Origin: Brevibacterium picturae
GTDB taxonomy: Bacteria; Actinomycetota; Actinomycetes; Actinomycetales; Brevibacteriaceae
Assembly: GCF_900105045.1 (NCBI RefSeq)
Contig: NZ_LT629739.1
Span: forward strand, 4,278,001-4,342,000
Direction: 5' to 3'
DNA: 64,000 nucleotides
Shown: positions 51,927 to 61,599 of the stretch, piece after piece
Layout: each line of letters begins with the position of its first letter
How positions within the stretch are numbered: the first letter of the stretch is position 1
Translations under genes and position numbers: made by a program
Notes under the pieces: model-generated
Databases searched by the model: none
What the model was told of the DNA's origin: nothing
Seen by the model: the letters and a program-made list of their open reading frames with translations, nothing else

Positions 51927-53007
51927 GCAGAGTCCTGTTACGGACTCCACGGATGATCCGCCCGGGCCAGAACGGTCCGGAGTAGATCATCTCCGAATAG
52001 GACTGAACCAGATCAGCGCCCGCCGCAAGCCGGGCGCTGATGTCATTGGCGTCAGCGATCCCGCCCACAGAGATGATGCTCAAGCGATCGGCGACGGTGG
52101 CTTTGACCAACCGCAGAACCTCCAGCGACCGTGGTGCCAACGGCCGGCCGGAGATGCCTCCGGCCTGGGTGCGGGCGAATTCCGCTTCCCTGCCGCTCAG
52201 CACGTTCCGATCAATCGTGGTGTTGGTGGTGATGAGGCCATCAACACCCGAACGCACGGCGAGACCGCAGATCTCGACGACGTCGTCGTCATTGAGATCG
52301 GGTGCGATCTTGACCAGCAGTGGCACATGACCGAGCGTGGAACGAGGAGTCGCAACCACCTCGGCGGCGGCAGAGCGCACGGCCTCGATGATGGGCTCCA
52401 GGCTCGACACGGACTGCAGGTCACGCAGACCCGGGGTGTTGGGCGAGCTGACGTTGATGACGAGGTAATCGGCCAGAGGCGCACAGAAGCGGGCCGAACT
52501 CGCATAGTCCTCAACCGCATCGGCGGCGTCGACGACCTTGGTCTTGCCGATGTTGATGCCGATGATCGGACGCTGGGCCGATGGCAGAGAAGCAAGGGAT
52601 TTCCTCTGCCGGTCGATGTTGAAGGCGGCCTGCCGGGCTCCCTGGTTGTTGAAGCCCATCCGATTGAGCAGCGCGATATTGTCGCGGAGGCGAAACAGTC
52701 GCGGCTTGTCGTTGCCGGGCTGAGCATGGGCGGTGATGGTGCCGACCTCGATGTGGCCGAAGCCCATCGCCGACAGGGCGCGAACCCCCTCCCCGTTCTT
52801 GTCGAAGCCGGCAGCGAGCCCGAGGCGGTTGGGGAATCGCAGCCCCAGGACTTCCACCTCATCACGTGTGCCGCGAGCAAAGACCAAGCGGAGCAGTCGG
52901 CCGAGCCCAGGAATGGCATCGAGGATTCTCAGTGCGGTGAACGACACATGATGTGCCCGCTCGGCGTCCATAGGGGCGAAGAAGAGTCTGAAGATAAGTG
53001 AGTACAC
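51901..53007 (-). CDS. pyrD: Dihydroorotate dehydrogenase (quinone), class 2
   Basis: 368 residues. The N-terminal amphipathic extension (MYSLIFRLFFAPMDAERAHH) that binds quinone and membrane marks class 2. The FMN barrel has RLGLAAGFDKNGEG, FGHIEVGTIT, RMGFNNQGA, YLVINVSSPNTPGLRDLQ with the catalytic Ser and the late IISVGGIADANDISARLAAGADLVQ. It oxidises dihydroorotate to orotate in pyrimidine synthesis and feeds electrons to the quinone pool. It lies alone, without other pyr genes, and overlaps the convergent DUF3043 gene by 26 bases. Confidence 0.95.
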   Translation of the reverse strand: MYSLIFRLFFAPMDAERAHHVSFTALRILDAIPGLGRLLRLVFARGTRDEVEVLGLRFPNRLGLAAGFDKNGEGVRALSAMGFGHIEVGTITAHAQPGNDKPRLFRLRDNIALLNRMGFNNQGARQAAFNIDRQRKSLASLPSAQRPIIGINIGKTKVVDAADAVEDYASSARFCAPLADYLVINVSSPNTPGLRDLQSVSSLEPIIEAVRSAAAEVVATPRSTLGHVPLLVKIAPDLNDDDVVEICGLAVRSGVDGLITTNTTIDRNVLSGREAEFARTQAGGISGRPLAPRSLEVLRLVKATVADRLSIISVGGIADANDISARLAAGADLVQSYSEMIYSGPFWPGRIIRGVRNRTLLTRGTRGV

Positions 53008-53169
53008 ACCCTCCAGAATATGTCAGGCTCCGGGCCGGACGACGAACGGCGCGGTCCGGTTCTATCGGAAATTCACACAGATCCCTGCTCAGAACTGTCG
53101 CCGTTTATCCATCCCCTGTGAATTGGCATTAGGATCGATTCAACGTTCAAAGACGATGAAAGGGAATAT

Positions 53170-54660
53170 ATGCCCAGTGCATCCACGCCCACCAGCTACT
53201 CCTCGACGCCGCTCGTGAAAGCCACCGCTTCCGTCCTGGTCTTGGGAGTCGCTGACGACAAGGTCCTCGGCCTCGACACCGCGAGATCCGCGCGCACTGC
53301 TGTGGAGGACGTTGTTCGCTCCATCGAATTCACCGGCAAAGCCGGATCCACGGCACGTGTCGCCGCTCCCAAGGGCTTCTCTGCCAAGAGCATCCTCTTG
53401 GTGGGACTCGGCGCCTTCGAGGCCACCGCGGCCGGCACCGATGCCGCAGCGAAGGCGCACGAGGTTCTCCGCCGCGCGGCAGGCAACGCGCTGCGTGCCC
53501 TCGACGGAGTCGACTCGATTGCCGTGGGCCTGCCGGCGATCAGCGCCGAGGCGGTCGAGGCCGTCACCGTCGGGGCCGGACTGGGCGCCTACCGCTTCGT
53601 CGACTACCGCAGCCAGGACGCCGACAAGGTCCCCGGTGCGGTCACCATCCTCGGCCCCAGGGGCAAGGCGCACGCGGCTGCGCACTCCAACGGTGGGATC
53701 GTCGCCGCCGCGACGAACCGTGCCCGCGACCTCGTCAACACCCCTCCCCTCGATCTCTACCCCGAGTCCTTCGCGCAGCGAGTCAAGGACCAGGGCAAGG
53801 AACGCAAGCTCAAGGTGAACGTGCTCGGGGAGAAGGAACTCCAGGCCGGTGGGTACGGTGGCCTCATCGGAGTAGGTCAGGGGTCGACACGTGGACCGCG
53901 CCTGGTCAAGGTCGAATACTCCCCCAAGGGCGCCGAACGCCATGTCAGCTTCGTCGGCAAGGGCATCACCTTCGACTCCGGCGGAATCTCTCTCAAGCCC
54001 GCGGCGAGCATGGAGGACATGAAGTCCGATATGGCCGGGGCCGCGGCCGTGGTCCAGGCCCTGTTCGCGATCGCGGACCTGGGACTGCCGGTCCGAGCGA
54101 CAGCCTGGCTGCCCCTGGCCGAGAACATGCCGGGTTCATCGGCGACCCGCCCCAGCGATGTGCTGCACATGCGCAGCGGCAAGACCGTCGAAGTCACCAA
54201 CACGGATGCCGAAGGACGGTTGGTCCTCGCTGATGCGCTGGCCGACGCCGATGCGGAGAATCCTGATCTGCTCATCGACGTCGCCACCCTGACCGGTGCC
54301 CAGGTCGTGGCCCTGGGCACTCGGACGTCCGGAGTCATGGGTGCTGACACAGCACGGGGCCTCATCACCGCCTCGGCGACGGAGGCCGGCGAGGAGATGT
54401 GGGCCATGCCCATCCCCGAGGAGATGCTCTCCGGCTTCGATTCGAACGCAGCGGATCTGAAGAACTCCGGCCCTCGTCACGGCGGCATGCTCGCGGCCGG
54501 CGCATTCCTCCGGGAATTCGTCAGCGAGGATGCCAACTGGGGACACATCGACATCGCCGGACCCAGCTTCAACACCGGGTCCGCATTCGGCTACACCCCG
54601 GTGGCAGCCACCGGCGCGGCAGTTCGAACCCTCATCCAGGCAGCGAAGCAGGTGAACTGA
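53170..54660 (+). CDS. pepA: Leucyl aminopeptidase
   Basis: 496 residues of the M17 family. The macro-like N-terminal domain covers about 1-165; the catalytic domain has RDLVNTPPLDLYPESFA, the metal and active-site segment GKGITFDSGGISLKPAASMEDMKSDM, the signature NTDAEGRLVLADAL and the bicarbonate-site region. M17 enzymes are hexameric, need two divalent metals and remove N-terminal residues during peptide turnover. GAAAGGGA precedes the ATG. It is divergent from pyrD and followed by lpdA after 154 bases. Confidence 0.94.
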   Translation: MPSASTPTSYSSTPLVKATASVLVLGVADDKVLGLDTARSARTAVEDVVRSIEFTGKAGSTARVAAPKGFSAKSILLVGLGAFEATAAGTDAAAKAHEVLRRAAGNALRALDGVDSIAVGLPAISAEAVEAVTVGAGLGAYRFVDYRSQDADKVPGAVTILGPRGKAHAAAHSNGGIVAAATNRARDLVNTPPLDLYPESFAQRVKDQGKERKLKVNVLGEKELQAGGYGGLIGVGQGSTRGPRLVKVEYSPKGAERHVSFVGKGITFDSGGISLKPAASMEDMKSDMAGAAAVVQALFAIADLGLPVRATAWLPLAENMPGSSATRPSDVLHMRSGKTVEVTNTDAEGRLVLADALADADAENPDLLIDVATLTGAQVVALGTRTSGVMGADTARGLITASATEAGEEMWAMPIPEEMLSGFDSNAADLKNSGPRHGGMLAAGAFLREFVSEDANWGHIDIAGPSFNTGSAFGYTPVAATGAAVRTLIQAAKQVN

Positions 54661-54814
54661 GAGACCCATTTTCTACACGCTGTCGATGTCGACGTGATCA
54701 TCCACACCTGTGTCCAAACAGACAGCGTTTGCTTTCGCCCTTGGCGAGAAAAGTGGAAAGATATGAAGGAAAGCTGCGTACGGCAGGCTTATTCACAGCT
54801 ACGAGGAGTAATCC

Positions 54815-56203
54815 GTGAGTGACTCATTGACCTACGACCTTGTCGTTCTGGGCGGCGGAACCGGCGGCTATGCTGCCGCACTGCGCGCCGCGGAACTCGA
54901 CATGAAGGTTGCTTTGATCGAACGCGACAAGGTTGGCGGCACATGCTTGCACCGCGGTTGTGTTCCGACGAAGGCGCTTCTGCACGCTGCAGAGGTCGCC
55001 GACACAGCGAAGGACTCAGCGACCTTCGGCATCGACGTCGAATTCAAGGGCATCGACATCGAGAAGGTCCTCGACTACAAGAACAATGTGATTTCACGCA
55101 ACTACAAGGGCCTGCAGGGGCTGGTCAAGGCACGTGGCATCGACACGTACTTCGGCACCGGCAAGCTCGCAGGCAAGGACACCGTCGAAGTTGACGGCGA
55201 AGACGGAAAGCACACCGTCACCGGAACCAACGTTCTCCTGTCGACCGGTTCGACATCGAAGACCATCGGCCTCGACGTCACCGACCGGGTCATCACCAGC
55301 ACCGAGGCTCTTGAACTCGACAAGGTCCCCGGCTCGGCGATCGTCCTCGGCGGCGGCGTGATCGGCGTCGAGTTCGCCAGCGTGTGGTCGTCGTTCGGTG
55401 CGAAGGTCACCATCGTCGAAGGACTCAAGCACCTCGTGGCCAACGAGGACGAGACGATCTCGAAGAACCTCGAGCGTGCCTTCAAGAAGCGCAAGATCGG
55501 CTTCAAACTCGGCACCATGTTCAAGGGCGTGGAAGAGACCGCTGACGGAGTCAAGGTCACCCTCGACGACGGGTCGGTCCTCGAGGCCGAATACCTCCTC
55601 GTGGCTGTCGGCCGTGGCCCGGTCACCGACGGCTTCGGCTTCGAAGAGCAGGGCATCCCGATGGACCGCGGATTCGTCCTGGCCAACGAACGCCTCCACA
55701 CCGGCGTCGGCAACATCTACGCCTGCGGCGACATCGTTCCCGGACTGCAGCTGGCTCACCGTGCCTTCGGTCAGGGAATCTTCATCGCCGAGGAGATCGC
55801 AGGGCTCAACCCGGTTCCCGTCCTGGAATCAGGCATCCCCCGCGTGACCTACTGCGAACCCGAGATCTTCTCGGTCGGACTCTCGTCCCAGCAGGCCGAG
55901 GACCAGTATGGAGCCGACAGCGTCGAATCCCTCGAATACAACCTGGGTGGAAACGGCAAGTCCGTGATTCTGAACACCACCGGCCTGATCAAGGTCATCC
56001 GCGAGAAGGATGGACCTGTTGTCGGCATCCACGGCATCGGCGCTCGACTGAGCGAACAGGCCGGCGAAGCCCAACTGATCATCAACTGGGAGGCATTCCC
56101 AGAGGAAGTTGCGCAACTCATTCACGCTCACCCGACGCAGAATGAAGCACTCGGCGAGGCCCACCTGGCTCTTGCCGGCAAACCCCTGCACTTCCACTCT
56201 TAA
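54815..56203 (+). CDS. lpdA: Dihydrolipoyl dehydrogenase
   Basis: 462 residues from GTG 54815 with GAGGAG upstream. FAD site GGGTGGYAAALRA, the redox-active disulfide in GGTCLHRGCVPTK (C44, C49), the NAD site VLGGGVIGVEFASVW, NIYACGDIVPG and the C-terminal active-site HAHPTQNEALGEA identify E3. It reoxidises dihydrolipoamide in 2-oxo acid dehydrogenase complexes. It is followed by the E2 gene after 20 bases, so E3 and E2 are made together and serve the 2-oxoglutarate (and probably pyruvate) dehydrogenase complexes. Confidence 0.96.
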   Translation: MSDSLTYDLVVLGGGTGGYAAALRAAELDMKVALIERDKVGGTCLHRGCVPTKALLHAAEVADTAKDSATFGIDVEFKGIDIEKVLDYKNNVISRNYKGLQGLVKARGIDTYFGTGKLAGKDTVEVDGEDGKHTVTGTNVLLSTGSTSKTIGLDVTDRVITSTEALELDKVPGSAIVLGGGVIGVEFASVWSSFGAKVTIVEGLKHLVANEDETISKNLERAFKKRKIGFKLGTMFKGVEETADGVKVTLDDGSVLEAEYLLVAVGRGPVTDGFGFEEQGIPMDRGFVLANERLHTGVGNIYACGDIVPGLQLAHRAFGQGIFIAEEIAGLNPVPVLESGIPRVTYCEPEIFSVGLSSQQAEDQYGADSVESLEYNLGGNGKSVILNTTGLIKVIREKDGPVVGIHGIGARLSEQAGEAQLIINWEAFPEEVAQLIHAHPTQNEALGEAHLALAGKPLHFHS

Positions 56204-56223
56204 GATCCGAGGAGACGAAAGAC

Positions 56224-58092
56224 ATGTCGAATTCCGTGCAGATGCCGGCTCTCGGTGAGTCGGTGACCGAAGGAACAGTCACCCGCTGGCTCAAAGAGGT
56301 CGGCGAAGAAATCGAAGTAGACGAGCCCTTGCTCGAGGTGTCGACCGACAAGGTCGACACAGAGATTCCCAGCCCCTATGCAGGTGTTTTGGAGAAGATC
56401 CTGGCCGACGAAGACGACGTCGTCGAAGTCGGTGGAGATCTTGCCTACATCGGCGACGGCAGCGGATCAGACTCCGCAGAGTCGACCGCAGCAGAGGACG
56501 AGGGCTCGTCTGAAGCAGACGAGGCGTCCTCTGAACCAGCCGAGGACTCGGAGCCCGCAGCGGCAGAGGAAGCCGAGGAGACACCCTCGGACTCAGCAGA
56601 CGAATCAGCAGAATCAGCGCCGGCCCCGTCCGGTTCCAAAGGCGAAGGCACCGAGATCACCATGCCAGCGCTGGGCGAATCAGTGACAGAAGGCACCGTG
56701 ACTCGGTGGCTGAAGGACGTCGGCGAAGAGGTTGAGGTCGACGAACCTCTCCTCGAAGTGTCCACCGACAAGGTCGACACCGAGGTGCCCTCACCCGTGG
56801 CAGGCACTGTGCAGGCACACCTGGCCGAAGAGGACGAGACCGTCGAGGTCGGTGCGCCGCTGGCACGCGTCGGCACTGGCGCTCCCGCTTCCTCGGACTC
56901 GGGATCAGCAGATTCCGGATCGTCCGAGGCAGAAGCCTCCGACGCTGCTGAGGAGGCCTCAACTGAGGAAGCCCCCGCCGAAGAGCCGGCTGAAGAAGAG
57001 TCCGCTGAGGAAGAGGCTCCGGCCAAGGACGAGAAGTCCGCGCCCGCTGAAGAGGCTCCGAAGCGGCAGACCCCTGATTCCGCCGCTGCGAAGCAGGCTG
57101 AGCAGAAGACCGAAGCCTCGGCGCCCGCCGCTGCCGACACGGTCGGCGAGAACGCCGCCTACGTGACGCCGCTCGTGCGTCGTCTGGCACGTGAGGAGGG
57201 CGTCGACCTGAGCTCGGTCACCGGCACCGGCGTGGGCGGTCGCATCCGCAAACAGGACGTCGTGTCCGCAGCCGCTAACCGCAGCTCCGGATCGTCCGCC
57301 GCTGCAGCTCCTGCAGGCGGTGGCGCCAAGGCACCGTTCAAGCTCGAGATTCCGGAGGAGGCTGCGAAGCTTCGCGGCACCACGGAGAAGGCTTCGCGCA
57401 TCCGGCAGACGATTGCCAAGCGGATGAGCGAGTCCCTCGATGTATCGGCTCAGCTGACCCAGGTGGTCGAGGTCGACATGACGCGAGTCGTGAAACTGCG
57501 CAAGGCCAACAAGGAACCCTTCCAGTCCAAGCACGGCTCGAAACTGACCTACCTGCCGTTCTTCGGCAAGGCAGTCGTCGAGGCGCTTCAGCAGCACCCG
57601 AAGGTCAACGCACAGTACGACCTGGAATCCCAGGAGATCACGTACTTCGATCATGAGCACCTGGCAGTCGCCGTGGACACCCCGCGGGGACTCGTCGTAC
57701 CGGTGGTCAAGGACGCAAGCGAGCTCAGCATCGCCGGGCTGTCGAAGGCCATCGACGATGTCGCCGACCGCACCCGCAACAACAAGATCATGCCTGATGA
57801 GCTGTCAGGTGGAACGTTCACCGTGACCAACATCGGTTCCGTGGGTGCACTGTTCGACACTCCGATCATCAACCAGCCGCAGATGGGCATTCTGGGCACC
57901 GGGACGATCGTGCGTCGCCCGATCGTCGTCAAGACCGCCGACGGCGAGGAATCGATTGCCATTCGCGACATGGTCTACCTGCCGTTGACCTACAACCACC
58001 AGTTGGTCGATGGCGCGGATGCAGGACGCTTCCTGCAGACGATCAAGGCTCGCTTGGAAGAAGGAAACTTCGAATCAGACCTCGATCTCTGA
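56224..58092 (+). CDS. sucB: Dihydrolipoamide acyltransferase E2 with two lipoyl domains
   Basis: 622 residues. Two near-identical lipoyl domains, with lipoylated lysines K43 and K183 in STDKVDTE, are separated and followed by Ala/Glu/Ser/Pro-rich flexible linkers. The E1/E3-binding domain YVTPLVRRLAREEGVDLSSV is at about 313-349, and the acyltransferase core ends with the active site NHQLVDGADAGRF (H592, D596). Actinobacteria annotate this as SucB, although in corynebacteria the E2 that sits here serves the pyruvate dehydrogenase (AceF); either is possible. The lipB-lipA pair nearby supplies its cofactor. Confidence 0.93.
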   Translation: MSNSVQMPALGESVTEGTVTRWLKEVGEEIEVDEPLLEVSTDKVDTEIPSPYAGVLEKILADEDDVVEVGGDLAYIGDGSGSDSAESTAAEDEGSSEADEASSEPAEDSEPAAAEEAEETPSDSADESAESAPAPSGSKGEGTEITMPALGESVTEGTVTRWLKDVGEEVEVDEPLLEVSTDKVDTEVPSPVAGTVQAHLAEEDETVEVGAPLARVGTGAPASSDSGSADSGSSEAEASDAAEEASTEEAPAEEPAEEESAEEEAPAKDEKSAPAEEAPKRQTPDSAAAKQAEQKTEASAPAAADTVGENAAYVTPLVRRLAREEGVDLSSVTGTGVGGRIRKQDVVSAAANRSSGSSAAAAPAGGGAKAPFKLEIPEEAAKLRGTTEKASRIRQTIAKRMSESLDVSAQLTQVVEVDMTRVVKLRKANKEPFQSKHGSKLTYLPFFGKAVVEALQQHPKVNAQYDLESQEITYFDHEHLAVAVDTPRGLVVPVVKDASELSIAGLSKAIDDVADRTRNNKIMPDELSGGTFTVTNIGSVGALFDTPIINQPQMGILGTGTIVRRPIVVKTADGEESIAIRDMVYLPLTYNHQLVDGADAGRFLQTIKARLEEGNFESDLDL

Positions 58093-58137
58093 TTTCTTCC
58101 ACGAGCAGCCCCATCGGTTGAGTCGCCCGACTCACCG

Positions 58138-58185
58138 GGGCATGAGGAGGGCCGGTCACTGATGTGGCCGGCCCTCCTCATGCCC
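58138..58185. terminator. Bidirectional terminator after sucB
   Basis: GGGCATGAGGAGGGC pairs with GCCCTCCTCATGCCC around a roughly 18-base interior with an extra CGG/CCG pairing. It separates convergent genes. Confidence 0.8.
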
Positions 58186-58202
58186 TCAGGGTCGTGGACC
58201 GA

Positions 58203-59663
58203 TCAGTGGTCGATCTCCGTGACTTCGAGGATCTTCCAGGTGTCCGCATGCCGCGCCAGTTCGAATTCGACGTGGACGGGCTCGAACCCCGATTCCTCCC
58301 CCGAAGTGGTCACGCTCGCCGACATTCGGGCATCGATGAGGATGCGGTGGTCTGTCTGATCTCTGATGACCGGATCGGCCAACTCGATCGTGTAGTCGCT
58401 GCCGACGAACGCGTGGAGGTCGAGCAGTTCATCGGCTGCGGCAGCCGATGAATCGGGAACGGTCAATGCTGCTAAGGCCTCATCATCACCGGCACTCAGC
58501 GCCTCTGACCGTTTCTGGCACAGGTCATTCAGGAGAGCGAGAATCTGACTGTCCGACATCGTCTCGGCGTCGTCGTGGGGCGGTGTCCCCTCCGCGGGCG
58601 GGCTCGAGCTCTGCCCCTGACTCACGTCCTGGGGCGAACTCACCGAGGCGGCGGTGTCCTCCGAACTCCATGACCTGATCATGACGGCGCCGCCGATGAC
58701 CGTCATGATCACAGCGAAGAGAGCCCAGGCTCGCGGGCCGCTCATCCATCTGCGTGATCGTATGCCCGAAGCCGGCAATCGCTCCAGCAGGCTGCGTCTT
58801 CCCGCCGCCAGCAGAGTTGACATGCGCGTGAGCATGGACCTTCTTCGTGGTCGGCGAGGGCGACGCGGTCCGTGACTGCGCGGTCCGTGGCTGCGCGATC
58901 GGGTGCCGCCCCGGCTGGCGGCCCGCAATCGATCTGCTGCATCTGTGGTCTCGGGAGGTCGCGTGGTCTCGGGAGGGTGTGCAACGGCAGGGGCCTTGGC
59001 CGCTCGCAATCGTGCCGTCAGGGCCTGGCCCGGGTCGAGATCGCGTTCGGCGGGCAGGAGGGGAAGGGCGCTCGGTGTACCCGTTCGACGCAGAGTCGCG
59101 GTCACCTCGGCGAGGGTGTCGTCGAGACCTCCATCCGTGATGGACTCATCCAGAAGCTGTGCCACCAGGTTCTGCAGGGGCTGTGAGCATTCAGGCAGTG
59201 CGAGTGCCACGGGCAGCGGGCTCTGTGACCAAGGGCGACCGTACGCCGCACGGTAGATCATCTCTCCGATCGCGAAGCGCGTTGAGGATGGCGGGGTCCG
59301 GCTGATTCCGGGGATGATGCGGGGGCGACCATCGGCATTGAGGCCGATGCACTCGAGGCATAATCGGGAGCTCGCGTCTCTGCTCCCCCGCAGCTCATCG
59401 GCGATGCCGAGGAAGAGCGTGCTCAACTCCCCTTCCACCAATCCCTGGTAGGAGCGGACAGCGTCGAGGACCAGGCCGCCGGGAAACGGCTTCACGAGAA
59501 GAAGTGAGCTGAGGCCGGTCGGCAGATCGATGTCCGCAACGCCGAGTGCTTCGGGATGGTCAGTGTCGAATCCGAGGTGGGCGACTCCCCACAGCGTCTC
59601 TCCCCGAGCGTTGGAGAGTCGGTGGATGTCATCTGAGACTGGTGATTGGAGTTCCCACGTCAT
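58203..59663 (-). CDS. Membrane protein with degenerate protein-kinase-like N-terminal domain
   Basis: 486 residues in three parts. Residues about 1-200 resemble the C-lobe of a bacterial Ser/Thr kinase: SYQGLVEGELSTLFLGIADEL, then GLNADGRPRIIPGI where a kinase would have its catalytic and DFG loops, and FAIGEMIYRAAYGRPWSQ matching helix F, with LQNLVAQLLDESI as helix I. The HRD, DFG and glycine-loop residues are missing, so it should be a pseudokinase. A Pro/Arg-rich linker leads to a membrane helix (about 312-333) and an outside domain of about 130 residues ending in DTWKILEVTEI, similar to NTF2-like folds. I cannot name the family; the kinase likeness is my reading. Confidence 0.6.
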   Translation of the reverse strand: MTWELQSPVSDDIHRLSNARGETLWGVAHLGFDTDHPEALGVADIDLPTGLSSLLLVKPFPGGLVLDAVRSYQGLVEGELSTLFLGIADELRGSRDASSRLCLECIGLNADGRPRIIPGISRTPPSSTRFAIGEMIYRAAYGRPWSQSPLPVALALPECSQPLQNLVAQLLDESITDGGLDDTLAEVTATLRRTGTPSALPLLPAERDLDPGQALTARLRAAKAPAVAHPPETTRPPETTDAADRLRAASRGGTRSRSHGPRSHGPRRPRRPRRRSMLTRMSTLLAAGRRSLLERLPASGIRSRRWMSGPRAWALFAVIMTVIGGAVMIRSWSSEDTAASVSSPQDVSQGQSSSPPAEGTPPHDDAETMSDSQILALLNDLCQKRSEALSAGDDEALAALTVPDSSAAAADELLDLHAFVGSDYTIELADPVIRDQTDHRILIDARMSASVTTSGEESGFEPVHVEFELARHADTWKILEVTEIDH

Positions 59664-59842
59664 TGTTCGTCATCTCCGTCGATGGATTCCGTGGCCATTG
59701 ATATGCAATACGAATGCGTTTGAGTCTCTTTAGTATCGTTTGCTATCGAACAGTATGTCAATAGGAATGGACCGCTCCATGGTGTCGAGGGTCATCTTCA
59801 ATGAAATTGAACCCCCGCGACAAGAGACATAGTCTGGGGGAC

Positions 59843-60481
59843 ATGCCTCTGGTCACAGAAACGCTGGGATTCGCACCCGTCTACTCGGACTACCTGCGAA
59901 CCTGGGACTTGCAGAAGACGTATCACGAAGAAGTGCTCGCCGGGGATCGCGAATCGACGATTCTCCTGCTCGAACACCCGCCGGTCTACACTGCCGGGAA
60001 ACGCACCGAGGACCACGAGCGTCCCGATGACGGCACAGAAGTCATCGATGTCGACCGTGGCGGAAAGATCACCTGGCACGGGCCGGGACAGCTGGTGGCT
60101 TACCTCGTCTACAAGCTCAACGACACCAAAGAGGTCCGACTGTTCGTCTCGCAGCTCGAGGATTCGATGATAGAACTCCTCGCCGAGTACGACATCGAGG
60201 CCACCACCATCGAGGGGCGTGCGGGAGTCTGGATCCTCGGGGACGGAACCCGTCGCGACCGGAAGATCGGCGCGATCGGCATCCGCATCCACGAAGGCGT
60301 GACCATGCACGGCCTGGCACTGAACTGCAGCAACGACCTCGGCGCATACGAATCGATCATCGCCTGCGGTATCGCGGACGCCGACACCACGACCATGAGT
60401 GCGGAACTCGGTCGCAACGTGACACCCAAGGATGTCGCGAACCGCCTTGACGAGATCCTGCACACCCACATCACAGCCTAG
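59843..60481 (+). CDS. lipB: Lipoyl(octanoyl) transferase
   Basis: 212 residues from ATG 59843; the earlier in-frame ATG at 59801 adds an unsupported tail. LLLEHPPVYTAGKRT, DRGGKITWHGPGQLVAYLVYKL, the catalytic Lys in RKIGAIGIRIHEGVTMHG and the catalytic Cys in GLALNCSND define LipB. It moves octanoate from acyl carrier protein to lipoyl domains. It is followed by lipA after 10 bases, and the two act in order on the lipoyl domains of the E2 encoded just upstream. The AT-rich gap at 59664-59800 probably holds divergent promoters. Confidence 0.95.
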   Translation: MPLVTETLGFAPVYSDYLRTWDLQKTYHEEVLAGDRESTILLLEHPPVYTAGKRTEDHERPDDGTEVIDVDRGGKITWHGPGQLVAYLVYKLNDTKEVRLFVSQLEDSMIELLAEYDIEATTIEGRAGVWILGDGTRRDRKIGAIGIRIHEGVTMHGLALNCSNDLGAYESIIACGIADADTTTMSAELGRNVTPKDVANRLDEILHTHITA

Positions 60482-60491
60482 GAGAATTGAC

Positions 60492-61544
60492 GTGACCATA
60501 GCGCCAGAAGGCCGCCGCATGCTCCGTGTCGAGGCACGGAACTCAGAGACGCCGATCGAAGACAAGCCCGCCTGGATCAAGGCGAAGGCCCACATCGGCC
60601 CCGAATACACCTCTCTGAAGTCGCTGGTTCGCAAACAGGAGCTGCACACGGTCTGCGAAGAGGCCGGCTGCCCCAACATCTTCGAATGCTGGGAAGACCG
60701 AGAGGCGACGTTCCTCATCGGCGGCGAGCAGTGCACGAGACGCTGCGACTTCTGCCAGATCGACACCGGGAAACCTGCCGACTTCGATGCCGATGAGCCC
60801 CGTCGCGTGGCCGCCTCGGTCGCGGAGATGGGACTGCGCTACTCGACGATCACCGGCGTGGCTCGCGACGACCTCGACGACGGCGGCGCGTGGCTGTACG
60901 CGGAGACCGTGCGACAGATCCACAAACTTGACTACTCCGACGGCAGCGGCACGGGAGTCGAACTCCTCATTCCCGACTTCAACGCCGAGCCGGATCAGCT
61001 GGCTGAGGTCTTCTCCTCCCGCCCGGAGGTGCTGGCCCACAACGTCGAGACGGTCCCCCGGATCTTCAAGCGCATTCGGCCGGCATTCCGGTACGAGCGC
61101 TCCCTGTCCGTGATCACCCAGGCGCGCGAGGCTGGCCTGATCACGAAGTCGAACCTCATGCTGGGCATGGGTGAGACCAACGAAGAGGTCATCGCTACCC
61201 TGCAGGATCTCCACGATGCCGGTTGCGATCTCATCACGATCAACCAGTACCTGAGGCCCTCCCCTCGGCACCATCCGGTCACCCGATGGGTTAAGCCGGC
61301 CGATTTCGTGATGCTGCGCGACGCAGCGGAGGACATCGGATTCCTGGGCGTCATGTCCGGCCCGCTGGTGCGCTCTTCGTACCGTGCCGGTCGCTTGTGG
61401 GCCACGGCCATGCGCCACCGCGGAGACGCGATTCCCGCCCATCTATCCCACCTTGACAAGCACACTCCCGCCAAGCAGGAGGCACAGGCCGTTGTGGATA
61501 CCTTCGGCCCGGGCGAAGAGGTAGACTTGACTGCTGAGCAATGA
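60492..61544 (+). CDS. lipA: Lipoyl synthase
   Basis: 350 residues from GTG 60492 (GGAG 8 bases upstream). Both [4Fe-4S] clusters are represented: the auxiliary CEEAGCPNIFEC and the radical-SAM CTRRCDFC, plus the conserved RSSYRAG near the C-terminus carrying the auxiliary-cluster serine. It inserts two sulfurs into octanoylated lipoyl domains. A 24-residue N-terminal stretch before AWIKAKAH is usual. The operon lipB-lipA is followed by a DUF4191 membrane protein gene after 55 bases. Confidence 0.97.
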   Translation: MTIAPEGRRMLRVEARNSETPIEDKPAWIKAKAHIGPEYTSLKSLVRKQELHTVCEEAGCPNIFECWEDREATFLIGGEQCTRRCDFCQIDTGKPADFDADEPRRVAASVAEMGLRYSTITGVARDDLDDGGAWLYAETVRQIHKLDYSDGSGTGVELLIPDFNAEPDQLAEVFSSRPEVLAHNVETVPRIFKRIRPAFRYERSLSVITQAREAGLITKSNLMLGMGETNEEVIATLQDLHDAGCDLITINQYLRPSPRHHPVTRWVKPADFVMLRDAAEDIGFLGVMSGPLVRSSYRAGRLWATAMRHRGDAIPAHLSHLDKHTPAKQEAQAVVDTFGPGEEVDLTAEQ

Positions 61545-61599
61545 GAACGCTCGAGGCTTCGCCTCGACGTCGATACGCCATTCAAGAGCAAGTGAGAGC

